NCBI GenBank assembly: GCA_029783825.1
Contig: JAREIK010012111.1
Coordinates: forward strand, 1-64,000
DNA from: Sapria himalayana
Taxonomy: Eukaryota; Streptophyta; Magnoliopsida; Malpighiales; Rafflesiaceae
Direction of reading: 5' to 3'
Length of the DNA: 64,000 nt
The notes beneath the pieces are model-generated. The model was given only the letters and a program-made list of their open reading frames with translations, was not told the origin of the DNA and did not search any database. Below, piece after piece: positions 47,840-60,459 of this stretch (positions are counted from its first letter, which is position 1; the number at the start of each line of letters is the position of its first letter). The position numbers and the translations under genes are program-made.

Positions 47840-49270
47840 ACTTTTTGTTGAATTTTGATATGGAAGAGATTATCAATTCTATAACAACCTATTTCATCAA
47901 CATCTAAATCATGTAAGCTATTATGAAGATTAAACTTTACTTGTTCTTCATTGACATAGAGAATGAAGTCCACTTTCTTAACATCAATAAGGATTTATCT
48001 TGTTATCAAAAATAATAGTCCCAATATCAAAGCTGTATAGTGATTTTCCTTTATTTCCAATACAATAAAATCTGCTAGAAAAATATAGATAATTAATATT
48101 GATTAATATTGATATTCAATATTCAAATATTCATGATATGTCAATCCATCATTTGGAGTAAAGAGATATTGAAGTAATTTTACTGATATTCAATATTCAT
48201 CCATTTGACATGAACATCAAGTTGATACTTAATCCCAATTTATATAATGTCTTCTAAAATGTGTGATCTTTAATAGTGTAAAGCATACTACAACTTTTGA
48301 GGTCTTAGAATTTCTTTGAATGATCACACTATGCTACATGGTCATAGTTACTATCTCATATATTTTTAAATTTCTTTTATTACACATTATGTCTTCCATA
48401 AATTTAATATAATTTGATATTTGGGCTAGAGCTTCGGTATATAGCATGTTTATTTCTAACTTCTAAATATATTGAGAAATTTTTTGAAGTAATCATCTAG
48501 TTTGTCCTTCCTAAATCATTAAGGAAATAAAAGATTCATCTAAAATGTACCTGTAGCTTTATTATGAATTTTTTTTATATGACTTTGTGTAAGCTTCATT
48601 CGCTCATGTTCCAAGTTTAACATTTTTTCATGTTCGACTAAAACATCGATTTTCATTTCTTTTTTGATTTGTGCCCTTGTTAAGTGTCACAACATCATAT
48701 CTATCATCATTATAATTCTCTTTAGTTAGGGTTGCAACTTCTTGGAGAATTTTAGGTTGAGCCATAGCTATTGAGAAAGTGACAACCTTATTATCCCCAA
48801 AAATTCTAGAATCCTCTTATTCAAAATACTTTTATTCCTTTAGAGTAGTAACTTTTGAAATAATCATTGCACTACTATCCCCCAAAGGTTCCAAAATATT
48901 TTTGTTCAAAAGGCCTTGGTAGCTCATTCCCACTTCTAAGCTATATTGAGGAGTGATTCTTTGGATTTACTTTCATATTCCTTTGTAGTTCATTTACTTA
49001 TTTTTCCTTCATTGATAATACTAATTGACCAATGTAACATTTTATATTTTTTATCACCATATTCATTTCATCTATTCTTCCTTTGAGTGCCCACATATGA
49101 ATGTCTTGGAAATCATTGTCTTTCTTCGATTATGCTAGGATAGCTTGCACCCATTCATCTAAATTTTGATTCTATTTTCTTATTAAAGCTTCACTATCCT
49201 TTTTCTTTATTGACCAAATGCTATAAAAACTTGTTGGGCATGCTTATTATAATTTTTTTGATAGTTATCC
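47840..49270 (-). pseudogene. Athila-type gag C-terminus and protease remnant
   Basis: Minus strand, read from 49270 downward: YTLDNYQKNYNKHAQ, then GRIDEMNMVIKNIKCYIGQL (near 49070) followed by a LRSGNELP-like phrase, the typical spacer between Gag zinc region and protease. Next at 48110-47850 come ADFIVLEIKENHYTALILG, then ILIDVKKVDFILYVNEEQVK and FNLHNSLHDLDVDEIGCYRI, matching the LILGRPFLAT..ALIDV..G.LTLRV..E.V.FN end of Athila protease. Many stops are present. 47080-47840 is probably further decayed sequence of the same element. Confidence 0.72.
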
Positions 49271-49279
49271 AGGGTATAA

Positions 49280-50165
49280 TTTGATTGTTATCTCTCCAGA
49301 AGACTAAGTGAAGATGACTCTCAAGTCCTCTCATGTCTATTTGGAGCTTTTGAATTTAAGAGGATATTATTTGGGTTATGCAATGCCCCAACCATATTTC
49401 AATGATATATAATATCTATTTTTGCAGACCTCATTGAAGATATTATTAAGATATTTATGGATGACTTTTTAGTATTTTGAGTTTCTTTTGAAGGTTGTTT
49501 GAACAACTTGAAAGTGGTGTTACAAAGATGCATAGAGAGGACTTTTGTGCTTATCTAGGAGAAATACAATTTCATTGTGCAAGAGGGAATAGTTTTGGAA
49601 CACCCTGTATCCTTTAACGATTTGGAATTGGAAAAAGCAAAGATTTTAGTTTTTGAGACTCTAGCCCCATCCACATCCATGAAGGGCATATAAAGTTTTT
49701 TGGGATATGCTAGATTTTATTGAAAATTTATTTAAAAATTTTTATAGGTAGTCAAATATCTGTAAAAGTTACTAAAAATGAAATCTGATTTTATGATCAA
49801 TGAAGTGTATTTGGCATCTTTTAAAGAGCTAAAATAACATCCTTTGGTTGCTATAATAATGAATATATCATAGTAGAATGAGCCAATCATAATAATGTTA
49901 AATGCAAATGACTATGATGTTGAAGCAGTTTTGGGGTAGAAAAGAGACATAATTTTTAGGATTATATACAATGTACATAGAGCTTTGAATGTAGCCAAAA
50001 AGAACACCACTATAACTAAAAAATGAGATGTTAGTAGCCATGGCATTCTCGTATGACAATTTAAGATCTTATATAATTGGAACATGGATTACATATTTAC
50101 ATGGATCATGCAATAATTTAGTGTTAAATGAAGAAAATGGATGCAAAACCAAAGTTGATTATTTG
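49280..50165 (+). pseudogene. Athila-type reverse transcriptase / RNase H remnant (element H)
   Basis: Plus strand: SPED.VKMTL, then a RILFGLCNAPTIFQ-like phrase (49355-49400), SIFADLIEDIIKIFMDDFLVF (FMDD at about 49455-49466), KYNFIVQEGIVLEHPVS (49563-49612), SFLGYARFY, a NANDYDVEAVLG-type RNase H entry (49900-49940) and MAFSYDNLRSYIIGTW (50040-50085). The N-terminal half of RT is missing. Stops are frequent and a frameshift occurs near 50095. RNase H is broken at about 50165 and resumes near 52365. Confidence 0.8.
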
Positions 50166-52350
50166 ACACACAAAGTACCAACTTTTTGTAATTGTTTTGC
50201 ATTGATTTAATGATATAATTATACTGAATTTAAACTTAACAAAATAATTTTACTGAATGATGATTTATGAAATTGGATGAATAGTTATGAAATATGATGT
50301 AAATTGGGTATAAATGGTGGACTTGGTGGAGAGCTGAAATAAAGGGTAGAACAACACGGAAAATTCATAACATTTCTAATTTCACAACTTGTTTGCTCTA
50401 GCACATGCTTATAAAGAAGTTGTAGCAGTTTATTTTGGTTGTGACTCTACAAACAAGGTATGTCAGTATTTGTAAGTCATGATTTTATTACCATGTTATC
50501 ATAATCTATTATTGTGTAATATATTCTTAATGACCATAATATTATCTTGGTCGGATTAATTTTAAAATATAAATTTGGCTATAATATTATTTTTATGTCA
50601 TGGCAACTAAATGCTAATCTGGTATAAAAAGTCATGGTATTTTAGTCTTGGTATGCTTTTTCACTATGACTATTTATTCTAGAAAGGAACATCCATAGTC
50701 ATGATAATCTTTTGTCACCAGTATTTTGTATTCCAAAGAAGAATTACCTTAGTCATAATATTGATTTACTATCATAACTTTGTGCTCTAGAGAAGATTCA
50801 AGGAATATGTAGAGTCATGACCTCAACATAAGGTCATGCCTTTCAACTTTAAGATCTACACAACAACCTGATAGACCCTAATGATATAAAAGGGTGGCTT
50901 ATAATTTTCAAAAGAAGAGATAGGGATTCATATTTCGAGACTAAAAACATGTCAAACCTAAAAGATGATGAATTTTAACCCTTGATTATGGCCAAATTCA
51001 AGGTGAACACATGCAAACATAGATTGGAAATAAAATTTGAGACTTAGCTCCTCACACCAACTATTATTTGGAACCCTCAATCTGACAAGATGATGCTTCA
51101 ATTCTCTCACATAAAATATTTTCCAATATTAGGCTAATTAGGAATCAAATGTTTCTTTATGTATATGTATATGATGATTATGATTTATTAGGTTTAATTG
51201 TGTAATTGTTACATTTTGATTGTTGATGGATATAGATATTATTTAGAACAAAGATCTATGTTTTCACACCATTTAGATTTATGCATATTGATTGTGATGG
51301 ATAATGACATATAAGTCAGATACACTCATGAGATTGGATATGAAGGAATGATCTCTTATCTATACTTACCTCATGAAATAAACCTATATATTAAAATCCT
51401 TCATTTATGTATATTTAATTGATATAAGTATGTCACTGATGAAGTCAAAAACATAAATAAAACTTAATTATATAATTAAACATATTCTAAAAGAACAAGC
51501 ATTAAAATGATGTAGGGTTTATAAAGAATATCTAACCTAAAAATGTCACCATAGTGTGTGAGTTACATGTTAGCTATGATGAACAGTGATAGGTGGGTCA
51601 TGAGACGCATGCAAGGAAATGTGCTTCATAAAGTGGTGATATTTATGCAATCATTTCTTCTTGTATCACTTTTATATATGAAATTATCAGGGAGTTATAT
51701 GTTAATTAATATTAGTATGACACGAAATCAAAATATCAGACATAATTAATATCATATTATTTTGTATTTTAATATGAAAATTAAGGTCAGAGATTAAAAA
51801 TATATTCTCAAAGCAATCATCAAAGACAATTGACATATAGCCTAACCAGTAGAAGTATGCATGACTCATAAACATAGTATAGTTTTGGTGGTAAAATACT
51901 AAAAGCACAACATAAGGGAACAATCCCTTACTAGTGATAGTTCAAGGTTGACAATCACCTTAAATGCCAAGAAGTCAAATGGAGAAATCCGCATAATCTT
52001 ATCATTTATCCAATAATAAAACATAATATCACTTCAATAGTAAAGAAAACTCAACATGCATAAAGATGTAAACTAACTCTAGAGACTAAGTATCTATTCG
52101 AGACCCAAGTTTATCTTATCAACTCAATCAGCTATTAATTTACTATTAATTAGTCAAACTACTTATATAATTTTTATGGGTATGATATTTAGACTTATAT
52201 ATACTTTATTACTTTTATGACATATACATTTAAAGATTTATGTTTGAGGAAAGTAATCTCCCAATAAGCTTTTTGAGTTGTACCACAAACAATAAGTTTT
52301 GGTATTATAATAAAGTCATAATGATAATCAAAAATGTTCTTTTTCTCCAA
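50166..52350 (+). repeat. Insertion in RNase H: LTR-like sequence in U6 orientation
   Basis: About 2.2 kb separates the two RNase H pieces. It contains GTCATGAC-type words (50486, 50815), 'gatataaaagggtggct' near 50892 and phrases resembling U6 (61560-62300), so it is probably a solo LTR of the same Athila-type family in the plus orientation. Ends and target duplication are not resolved, and no coding region is seen. Confidence 0.4.
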
Positions 52351-52364
52351 AAATATAATATAAA

Positions 52365-52485
52365 TATCAAAGACAAGAAAGGAAGTAAAAATATGATAGA
52401 AAACTATCTATCTCACTTAGAGACTAAGAAAGATGGTGAAGTTGTAGCTAAAATTTCAAGAGCTTTTAAAGATGAATAATATTCT
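52365..52485 (+). pseudogene. RNase H tail of element H
   Basis: INIKDKKGSKNMIENYLSHLE (52360-52424) followed by VVAKISRAFKDE corresponds to the EIRDKKG.EN.VADHLSRLE...I.E.FPDE end of Athila RNase H. The frame ends at the point where the next insertion starts (52491). Confidence 0.8.
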
Positions 52486-52490
52486 GACTT

Positions 52491-54950
52491 TGTGACAATA
52501 CCTAATGTTATTGTTAAGCACATACAAAAATCTTGTTGGTTGAAAGTCTCTTATCCAATATTATTTTACAAGTATATAAATCATACAAGTAATAGAGTAT
52601 ACCTTTAGTCTATATATCAATCTCATAGGGATTGAATCTATCATGTTTAGTCAGTTAATGATAATTAAAAGTTATTCAAGTAGGAATGATAAATAAGATT
52701 CAAATCATAAATCATAGATTCTATGGATAATTTATATTTTTATTTGTGACAAAATTAATAGATAATGTTGTTGTGATTATGTTCAGTCATATAATGAAGG
52801 ATAGATAATTGTGTAAAGATCTCTTATCCTATTATCATACAAGGTGGTTATCAATTATTGAACCATTCTTAATGATGGTCCTAACTCTTATCATAGCTAT
52901 CTCATTGATATTTTACTACTGAGAGAACTTATCATCTCTACTCGAAATTTATTCAGAAGTTTGCACCTTAATTTTAGGCAACTCATTAACTACCATTAAT
53001 GGTTGCTTCAAATACACATAATTATTTGCCAACTTATTGTGTCTTTCTTGAAGAGAATTGATGTGGTATTAAAAATATTTGTACTTTTAGGTTTATTATT
53101 ACCATATTCACACAATAAACATATGCTTTCTTTCATATTTCATCATCATAATTTATATGACTAAATGTAACTCATAGGACTATCACAGCCATACCATTCA
53201 TTTTTATCCATGCTTGTCACATGGCTTACATATCACTATCCCTACTATGATAGGAAACTCCCACACTAATGATTAAACACTAAGGAAAATATTTTATTTG
53301 TCATCCAATATCAATTAAACGTTAGTTCCTTTAAGACTTGCATAATGAAGTGGCCTATGGGGGCATTCATTCTTTTAGATTCCTAAGTATCAACTCCTAA
53401 TAATTAAACATACCTCAATTTTGAGTTTTGGTATATGAGTTTGTCTCCATATTTTGATATAAAGTGCTGTTATTTTCTTCATACTACACACATGAATATA
53501 TTTTATAGCTTATCTATCACTATTCACCACTTCAATCACGTATGAACCAACTAAAAGTTAAAACTCTACTCGCATTTCTATTTAATTATCAAACTACATA
53601 TTACCAAACAACATCACAATAAAACATCATATTAAGTAATTAAAATAATATATCTATCATAATAAACATACTACACCATTTTTAGATTTGTAGCATAAAA
53701 TTGTGGAGAATAACATATGAGACAAGTAGAAATTCATCTCGTATGAATCAGAGTGCCCAATTTGATTTGCCTCTAGAAGGATGTCAAAGTGTGTTCCCAC
53801 CTTCTTTGATTTATGCTTGCATATTGTATCATGCTTGTTGCTTGTAGATCACCCTAAATAGAGTTGTATGAATTTTTGGGTCATCATCTTATTCATCTTG
53901 TGGATCTTCTTTGAATTCTTAGGATTTTCCTTGTATACCCAGGTATATGGTGAGAGTTTCTTTAATTAGAAGTCATGATATTTAATAAATATCATAGCTT
54001 TGATCTTTTGGATCTATAGCACAAAGTTGTTGCACTAGGTGAGCCATGTCTTTGGGTTCTTTTCTCTACTTAATAGTTGTGATATTGTAAAGAGTCATGA
54101 AGACTCATTTAGTTTATATAACACAAAGTCATGTTGTTGAATATGAGTCATGTCTTTGATCTCTTTTCTTTTCTCGATGGTCATAATGCTAAGAAAATTC
54201 ATGATAGCTCATTCAACATCTGTAACACAAAGTCATGGTGCTTGAACATAATCATGACTTGTACATTTAGCTTTGCAACACAAAGTAATGGCACTAGGTA
54301 GCAACCATGGTTTTGGCTTCTTTCTTGATCTAAGAGTCATGATGCTTGTGTTATTCATAGCTCGAGTTTGGTTCTCTATAATATTTTGTGGCCAAAAATC
54401 ATGACTCTATATCAGTTTCATGGCTTTGGCTTGAGCAATCTATGGTTTGGTAAAGAAAATATCATGGAATCTAGAGGATATCACATCTTTTAGTACAAGT
54501 GGGGTACTTGATTTCTATGATATAAAATTAATATTACAGCCATGAAGTTATTCCAATCTAGTATAGCTGTGATTCCCATGAATCTTTATATCCAACAGAA
54601 TGTATTTCATAATCAAATAATTGTGTTAATAAGATGGTAGAGTCATAACATATAAAGATGATATGTTTTTTGACAAATTTTCTTCGGAGCTAGATCTCTG
54701 ATGGTTAGTATTACCCTTGCTACTTATTTCTCCCACCATGCATGTTTCTTTTAGTTTAGAACATGATCTCTTTTCCATGGTTGCACTAACAAAGTGATGA
54801 AATCTCATAATTTTTGAGTAGGCTTTCGGATGAAATAAGAAGCAAGAGAGATTGTAGGCTTTGAAAAAAAAAGTCATCACTATGATATATACTTTGCTAG
54901 CTACAACTTGGTAAATAAAAATTTATGGAACTAAAGGTTGATCTTAACTT
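52491..54950 (-). repeat. LTR-like segment U4 of the nested element
   Basis: Matches 57252 onward: 'acaatacctaat', the 'ttatccaatattattttacaa' region, 'atggcttacatatcactatc' near 53222/57963, 'ttccacaatgc/caaagtc' and repeated 'gtcatga' words at 53960-54520. The right border is approximate. Confidence 0.55.
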
Positions 54951-54954
54951 TAAG

Positions 54955-56650
54955 TAATTTGAAGTCATGATGCTGAAGGTTAGTCATGACTTTTTGGGCA
55001 AAATTAAATTAGTAGTAGGCATGAATCTGCTAATCCTAAATGTGAGGAGGGTTTTATGGTGAATGAGTGTCAAAGTGTGAGGTGCATCTAAAAATATTTC
55101 GGACACAAACAAAAATTACAACAAGCATATAGTTTCTTAGGTTGTCTTCCAAGTAGTGTCACATTTAGCATCCATAGTTAGACAATGTCAACTCTTCTTT
55201 TATGCCTTGAATTTTGGTCTTCTATGCCAACTTCTCTGTGTAATTTTTTACTTTATTTGTCCTTATTTGTTCATTATACACAAGTGATGCTATGTAGAAA
55301 ATTACTTGAATGATATTCTCCACATAAGGTCTCAAAAATGGTCAGACTTCGCCTTTATTTGGGCAATGATGTCAAGAAATGCCATGACTTTTTGTGTTTC
55401 TTTGACTTTATCATATTCAACTATTGTGACCATAATCATCACTAGAACTTCCAAAGTAGCATATTTCTCTTCACTGACCATTATATCCATGCTCACCAAT
55501 AGAACTTCTAGTGTAGTATTTTCTTTTTCAACCATACTCATGTCCATACTCTCCAATAGAACTTTGAAGATAGCATTTTCTTCTTCGATCATACTTATGT
55601 CCATACTTTCTAATGGAACTTCTAAGGTAATATTTTTCATTTAAATCATACTTATCTTCACACTCACCAATGGAACTTCCAAGGTGATATTTTGCTCCAT
55701 TGTACTCAAGTTATTATCTGCCTCCATTATATCAAGTTGTCATAACTATTCTTCTATCTATCATTCACTTGTCTAGACTTCATTAACATCTTGGTAACAA
55801 AGACATGTCAAGTTGAAGTCATGATGATAAAGGTTGGTCATGACTTTTTGGGTTAAATTAAATTAATAGTAGGCTTGAATCTACTAATCCTAAATGTCGA
55901 GAGGGTTTTGTGTTGGATGAGTATCAAAGTGTGAGGTGCATGTAAAAAAGATATCTCACACAAACAAAAATAACAACAAACACATAGTTTCTTAGATTGT
56001 CTTCCAAGTAGTGTTATATATATAATCCATAGCTAGACAATATCAATTCTTCTTTTATACCATTAATTTTGGTCTTCCATGTTAGCTTCTCAATGCAATT
56101 TTCTACTTTATTTCTCCTTCTTTGTTCATTATCCACAAGTGATGCTATGTACAAAATTAATTGAATGGTATTCTTCACAAAAGGTCTAAAAAATGAAGGG
56201 TCATACTTTTCTTTTATTTAGCCCATAATATCAAGAAATGTCATGGCTTTTTGTGTTCTTTGATTTCCTAATCTTCAACTATTATGACTAAACATTACTA
56301 CAACTTTTAATGTAGCATATTTCTCCTCATTGACCATATATCTATACTCACTTATAGAATTTCTAAGATAGTATTTTCTTTTTCAAACATACTTATATCC
56401 ATACTCTCCAATAAAATTTTCAATTTAGCATTTTCTTTTTCGATCATACTTATATCCATACTCTCCAATAAAACTTCTAAACTAGTATTTTTCATTTAAA
56501 TCATATTTATGTTCATACACACCAATGGAACTTCCAAGGTAGTAATTTGCTCCATTATACTCAAGTTATTATTTGCCTTTATCATGTAAAGTTGTAACTA
56601 TTCTTCTCCTCTATCTTCACTTCTCTAGTCTCCAATAATATCTTGGTAAT
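54955..56650 (-). repeat. Tandem duplication (period about 855 bp) in the nested element
   Basis: 'gaagtcatgatg...gaaggttagtcatgactttttgg' at about 54960 and 55812, 'tttcttag.ttgtcttccaagtagtgt' at 55130 and 55986, and the 57-bp arrays at 55430-55700 and 56290-56540 show two consecutive copies. Confidence 0.8.
55429..55700 (-). repeat. 57-bp minisatellite encoding 19-residue repeats
   Basis: The word 'tccat' recurs at 55486, 55543 and 55600, a period of 57 bp, for about five units. On the minus strand an open frame (55640-55332) reads repeated LLESMDISMIEEENAIFKV-type units. The plus strand is also open here. A second, more decayed array lies at 56290-56540. Confidence 0.75.
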
Positions 56651-57251
56651 GAAGTCTTCATGTGATAAGTTTGTTTTTGGATATAATATATCAAACCTTC
56701 TATATTTAGATTCTTTAATAGTTATAGTATTGATTTGTTTTATCTCTACAAACCACATACTCAATATTTTAGTGAGTTTTGAAGGTGATTTTTCCGTGAA
56801 CTCTTTCTAGTGAGGTCTTTCTCCATACTTTCATATTCAAAATCTCCATGTAGATTATCTATTAGAAAAGAAAAGACTTCGTTATCATCATTAGGAATGA
56901 AAAAAAAGTCATTTTAGGGGTAAGAATATGCTCCATCATAGTGAAAAATTGTTTCATACATGGTCCTCTTATGTATTTGGATCACAAGGTGTTAGTTTAG
57001 TCTCATAATTTCACTAATGCAAGTGTGGAGGCCGAAAAAAAAGAAAAGAAAAAAGAAAAAAAAATCACAATGATTACAAGATACATAAAAGGCATGCAAC
57101 ACAAATCTTAGTGAAATAAAATAAGAACATATTATCGAAACTACTAAAAGTAAAACTATCACTTTTCAAGGATAGTTACATCAACTATAATTTACTAATC
57201 AAACTAGCAAAATCAATCCTAAGTAACTACATGCTAAACATGTTGTAACTT

Positions 57252-59862
57252 TGTTACAATACCTAATTTAATAGTTAGGTGTGTCCCAAAAGCTAGTTGG
57301 GCAAGGGTCTTTTATCTAATATTGTTCTATAATTATATGAACTGTACATGTAATAATGTTGACTTTTAGTCTCGATATCGATCACATAAAAATTATAATA
57401 ATATTTAATTAGTCAATGATAATTAAGAATTGCTCTAGCATGCATACTAAATAAACTTCAAGTTATAAATCTTAGATTCTATGAATGCTTTATATTTTTA
57501 TTTGTATTAGAATTCATTAATATTTTTATCATGATTATACTTAGTCATTGAATAAAAAATGCATAATTATGGAATGACCTCTTGCCCTACTATCATACAA
57601 GGTGAATTATTGAGCCCTTCCCAAAGATGCCCTCCTTGTAGCTATCCTTTCGATACTTTAATACTAAAATAATACAATATCTTTGATTGAAGATCATTCA
57701 TAAGTTCTTACCTTTTAAAAAAATTATTAACTAACTTTAATGATTGGTTCGAATATGCATTCTTTTTCTCTGATCACTAGTATTTTTCTCTATGAGAATT
57801 AATGTAGTAATAAAACTATTTTCACTTTCAGGTTCTTTAGCATCATACTCAATTGATTAACATATATTTTTCTTTAAGTTTCACTGGTATAAGTTATACT
57901 ACTAAATGTAACTCAAAAGAATATTACTACCATAAGAATCACATCCAAACATGCCTATCATTTTGCTTACATATCATTATTCCCCACTATGATAAACAAC
58001 TCTTATACTAAGATTAAATCTTTAGGAGAATATTCTATTTAATGCCCAACATCAAATGAGGGTTAGTTCCTTTAAGACATGTATGATAAAGTAGCCTATG
58101 TGGGTGTTCATGCTTTTAGCTTTATAAGTGACATACTTAGAATGGTTAAACATATCTCAATTTTGAATTTTGGCATCATATGGGTTTATCTCCTATATCA
58201 TAGTCTGAAGGATCATCACTTCCTTCCTACCATATGTTTGAGTATATTTTGTGGATTGCCTATCATTATATGTCACTCCAATCACATATGAACCCACTAA
58301 TAGCCAAAACCATAGTTCTAATTCCAATTTAATTTTAGACAATATATTATATCATCATAATAGACAATGTCATAATAAATATTACAACCATATGTTCTAT
58401 TTAATTACCAAACTATCCTTAATTAGACAATGGCATAATAAAACATCATAATAAATATATTATATCATCATAGATTCTTTTTTTTAGCCTAAAATCAAGG
58501 CTAATAACATATGAGACAAGTAAAAATTCATCTTATATGAATCTAGGTGCTCAATTTTAGCCCTTAAAAGAATCTAGATTTCAAAACCTAAATTTCTCAA
58601 AACTCACCCAATTCCAATTTAATTTTCTCCCATAAAGGCATCAAAGTGTGTGCTATATTTTAGGATTTATGTTCATGTCATGTATTGCCCTTGTTGCTTG
58701 TGCATCACCCAAAAAATAAAGTAATGGAGCATTTTGGTTCATCTTTTTTGTGTCTCTCATGAATCATTTTTGAATTCATAGAGATTTTCTTATATATTTG
58801 AGCATCTAGTGTATGTTTCTTTAATTTGAGCATCTAGTGTATGTTTCTTTAATTTGAGCATCTAGTGTAGGTCTCATGAATCTTTTAAATTGAAAGTCGT
58901 GTCACAATGCTAGGCATGAGCCAAAACCATGGTCTCTTTCTTCTACTTGATGGTCGTAATGATAAAAAAAGTCATGACTGCTCATTTAGATCCTATAATA
59001 CAAAGTTATGATATTGAATATGAGCCATAGTTTTGTTCTCTTTTCTCTAATTGATTGTCATGATATTGGGAAAATTTGTGATAGTATATTTAGCCTATAT
59101 AACATAAAGGCATGACACTAAGTGATGGGGACAACTTTGATTTCTCTTTGAGCATAGAGTCATGAAACTAAATTATGGGGATAGCTTTGGTTTCTCTTTA
59201 AGCTGATAGTCATGGTGTTTGTGTTGGTCATGACTCAAGTTTAGTTCTCTATAATATTAAGTAGTCAAAAGTCATGATTTCAGATAAAAGCCATATATTT
59301 GGCTTGAGCTTTATATGGTCAAGTAAAATAAAAACTCAAGCCATGTAGCCATCTATATGCTACATGGCTTTTAGTGCAAGTGAGATATTGAGTTATTATG
59401 ACATAAAATTAATATTGTATCCATGATGTTGTTTCGAGCTAGTTCACCAACAATTCAAAGAAATCTTCACAACTAAGAGAATGTGTTGTATTTTAAATGA
59501 ATTGTCAATAAGGTAGTAGAGTTATGACATATGAAAATTTTTATGACTATGTGTAAAGAGTTTTAGCTAAACATGAACACCAAAACAAATATGTAAGTAC
59601 TCAAAGGTATAATATAATCATAGCTTATCAAATATCATGACTTGCATGAATTTTGACTCATATCCTAGTTACCAAATCAACCAAGTCACACATTTCATAC
59701 AAAAAACTCTCGATTTCACAATTATTCGACAAAATCCTCCAAAGCTAAGTTTTTATAAAAGTATTATAAATTAATCCCTCTTTCATGCAATATACATTAT
59801 GAAAATCTTATATAATGGTATTCTTTAGTATTTAGTATAATTAGCTACTATTTTTAAAAACA
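57252..59862 (-). repeat. LTR-like segment U5 of the nested element
   Basis: Begins TGTTACAATACCTAATTT; matches U4 and U1 ('ttaacatatatttttctttaag' near 57860, 'tcattatatgtcactccaatcac' near 58263) and has GTCATGA words over 58890-59290. A 31-bp phrase 'gagcatctagtgta.gt' is repeated three times at 58800-58870. Confidence 0.55.
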
Positions 59863-59864
59863 CA

Positions 59865-60336
59865 ACTACATTGGGTTTCTGACTATATGAAATATATATG
59901 CATAAAATATATTGTCTCATTTTTTTAATTCTCAGCAAAAGAAATTCCTACATGATGTGTAGAGTTATCTATTAGATGATTCCCTACTATTTACAAGTCG
60001 TGCTCATCAAATGGTGAGAATATGTATGCCACAAGAGAAGTAGTTGGAATATATGAGAAATAATGCTTATTAAAGAAGCAAAATTTATAAAGATAGAATG
60101 TATGGATGACACAACAACAATCTACTACTGAAGAACCCTAAAGTATGAGATAGAGTATTAATTTTCAACTCTAAGTTGAAACATTTTATAGGCAAGTGGA
60201 GTTCCAGATGGCTTGGACAAGTTAATGAGATGACATTAACTTCTTTTAATGCAGTCTGTGTCAATTCAAATGATGAGAGTGAGTTTATAATTAAAGGGAC
60301 AAAGACCAAAGCAAAACTTGGGAGACTAGAATGTTG
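59865..60336 (+). pseudogene. Athila-type integrase of element H, catalytic core deleted
   Basis: A single frame runs through the N-terminal zinc-region start (WVSDYMKYIYA, then NSQQKKFLHDV at about 59927-59959, and HQMVRICMPQEK), then jumps straight to the C-terminal part (LEYMRNNAY.RSKIYKDRM, then DRVLIFNSKLKHFIGKW and SSRWLG at 60150-60212, the GPY/F-type region). The roughly 200-residue DDE core between MPQEK and LEYMRN is absent without losing frame. Four to five stops remain. Confidence 0.78.
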
Positions 60337-60409
60337 AAGAAAAATAATATAGATCGAAGAAAATAGTTTCTTTGAGAATAACTAAGCTAGAACATGGAAA
60401 TAAGCTTGC

Positions 60410-60455
60410 TTGAGCTAACTTATTCCACAACTTGGGAGGCAACATAGAAATTAGG
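60410..60455 (+). other. Post-integrase motif of Athila-type element
   Basis: 'acaacttgggaggcaacat' at about 60432 corresponds to the conserved cttgggaggcaaccc sequence that lies downstream of integrase in Athila/Tat elements. It confirms plus orientation for element H. Confidence 0.6.
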
Positions 60456-60459
60456 ATAA

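Larger units (their letters stand above)
52491..59862 (-). mobile_element. Non-autonomous Athila-type element nested in element H
   Basis: The RNase H-integrase linker of H is cut at 52490 and resumes near 59865 (WVSDYMKYIYA). The inserted 7.4 kb is bounded by two direct LTR-like segments, 52491-~54950 (TGTGACAATACCTAA) and 57252-~59862 (TGTTACAATACCTAA). The internal part is only about 2.3 kb. It reads leftward: a leader after 57251 resembling 62590-62640, then a short coding remnant, then the post-integrase motif acttggaagacaacc (complement of 55138-55153). It has no RT or integrase. Border duplications are not clear (gactt / actac). Confidence 0.6.

Noticed and set aside
55306..55644. 112-codon plus-strand frame rich in S, T and I
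   Set aside because: Opposite strand of the 57-bp minisatellite. The element context reads on the minus strand.
55429..56540. 57-bp direct repeats as a CRISPR-like array
   Set aside because: Units are contiguous without unique spacers, diverged, and in plant retroelement DNA.
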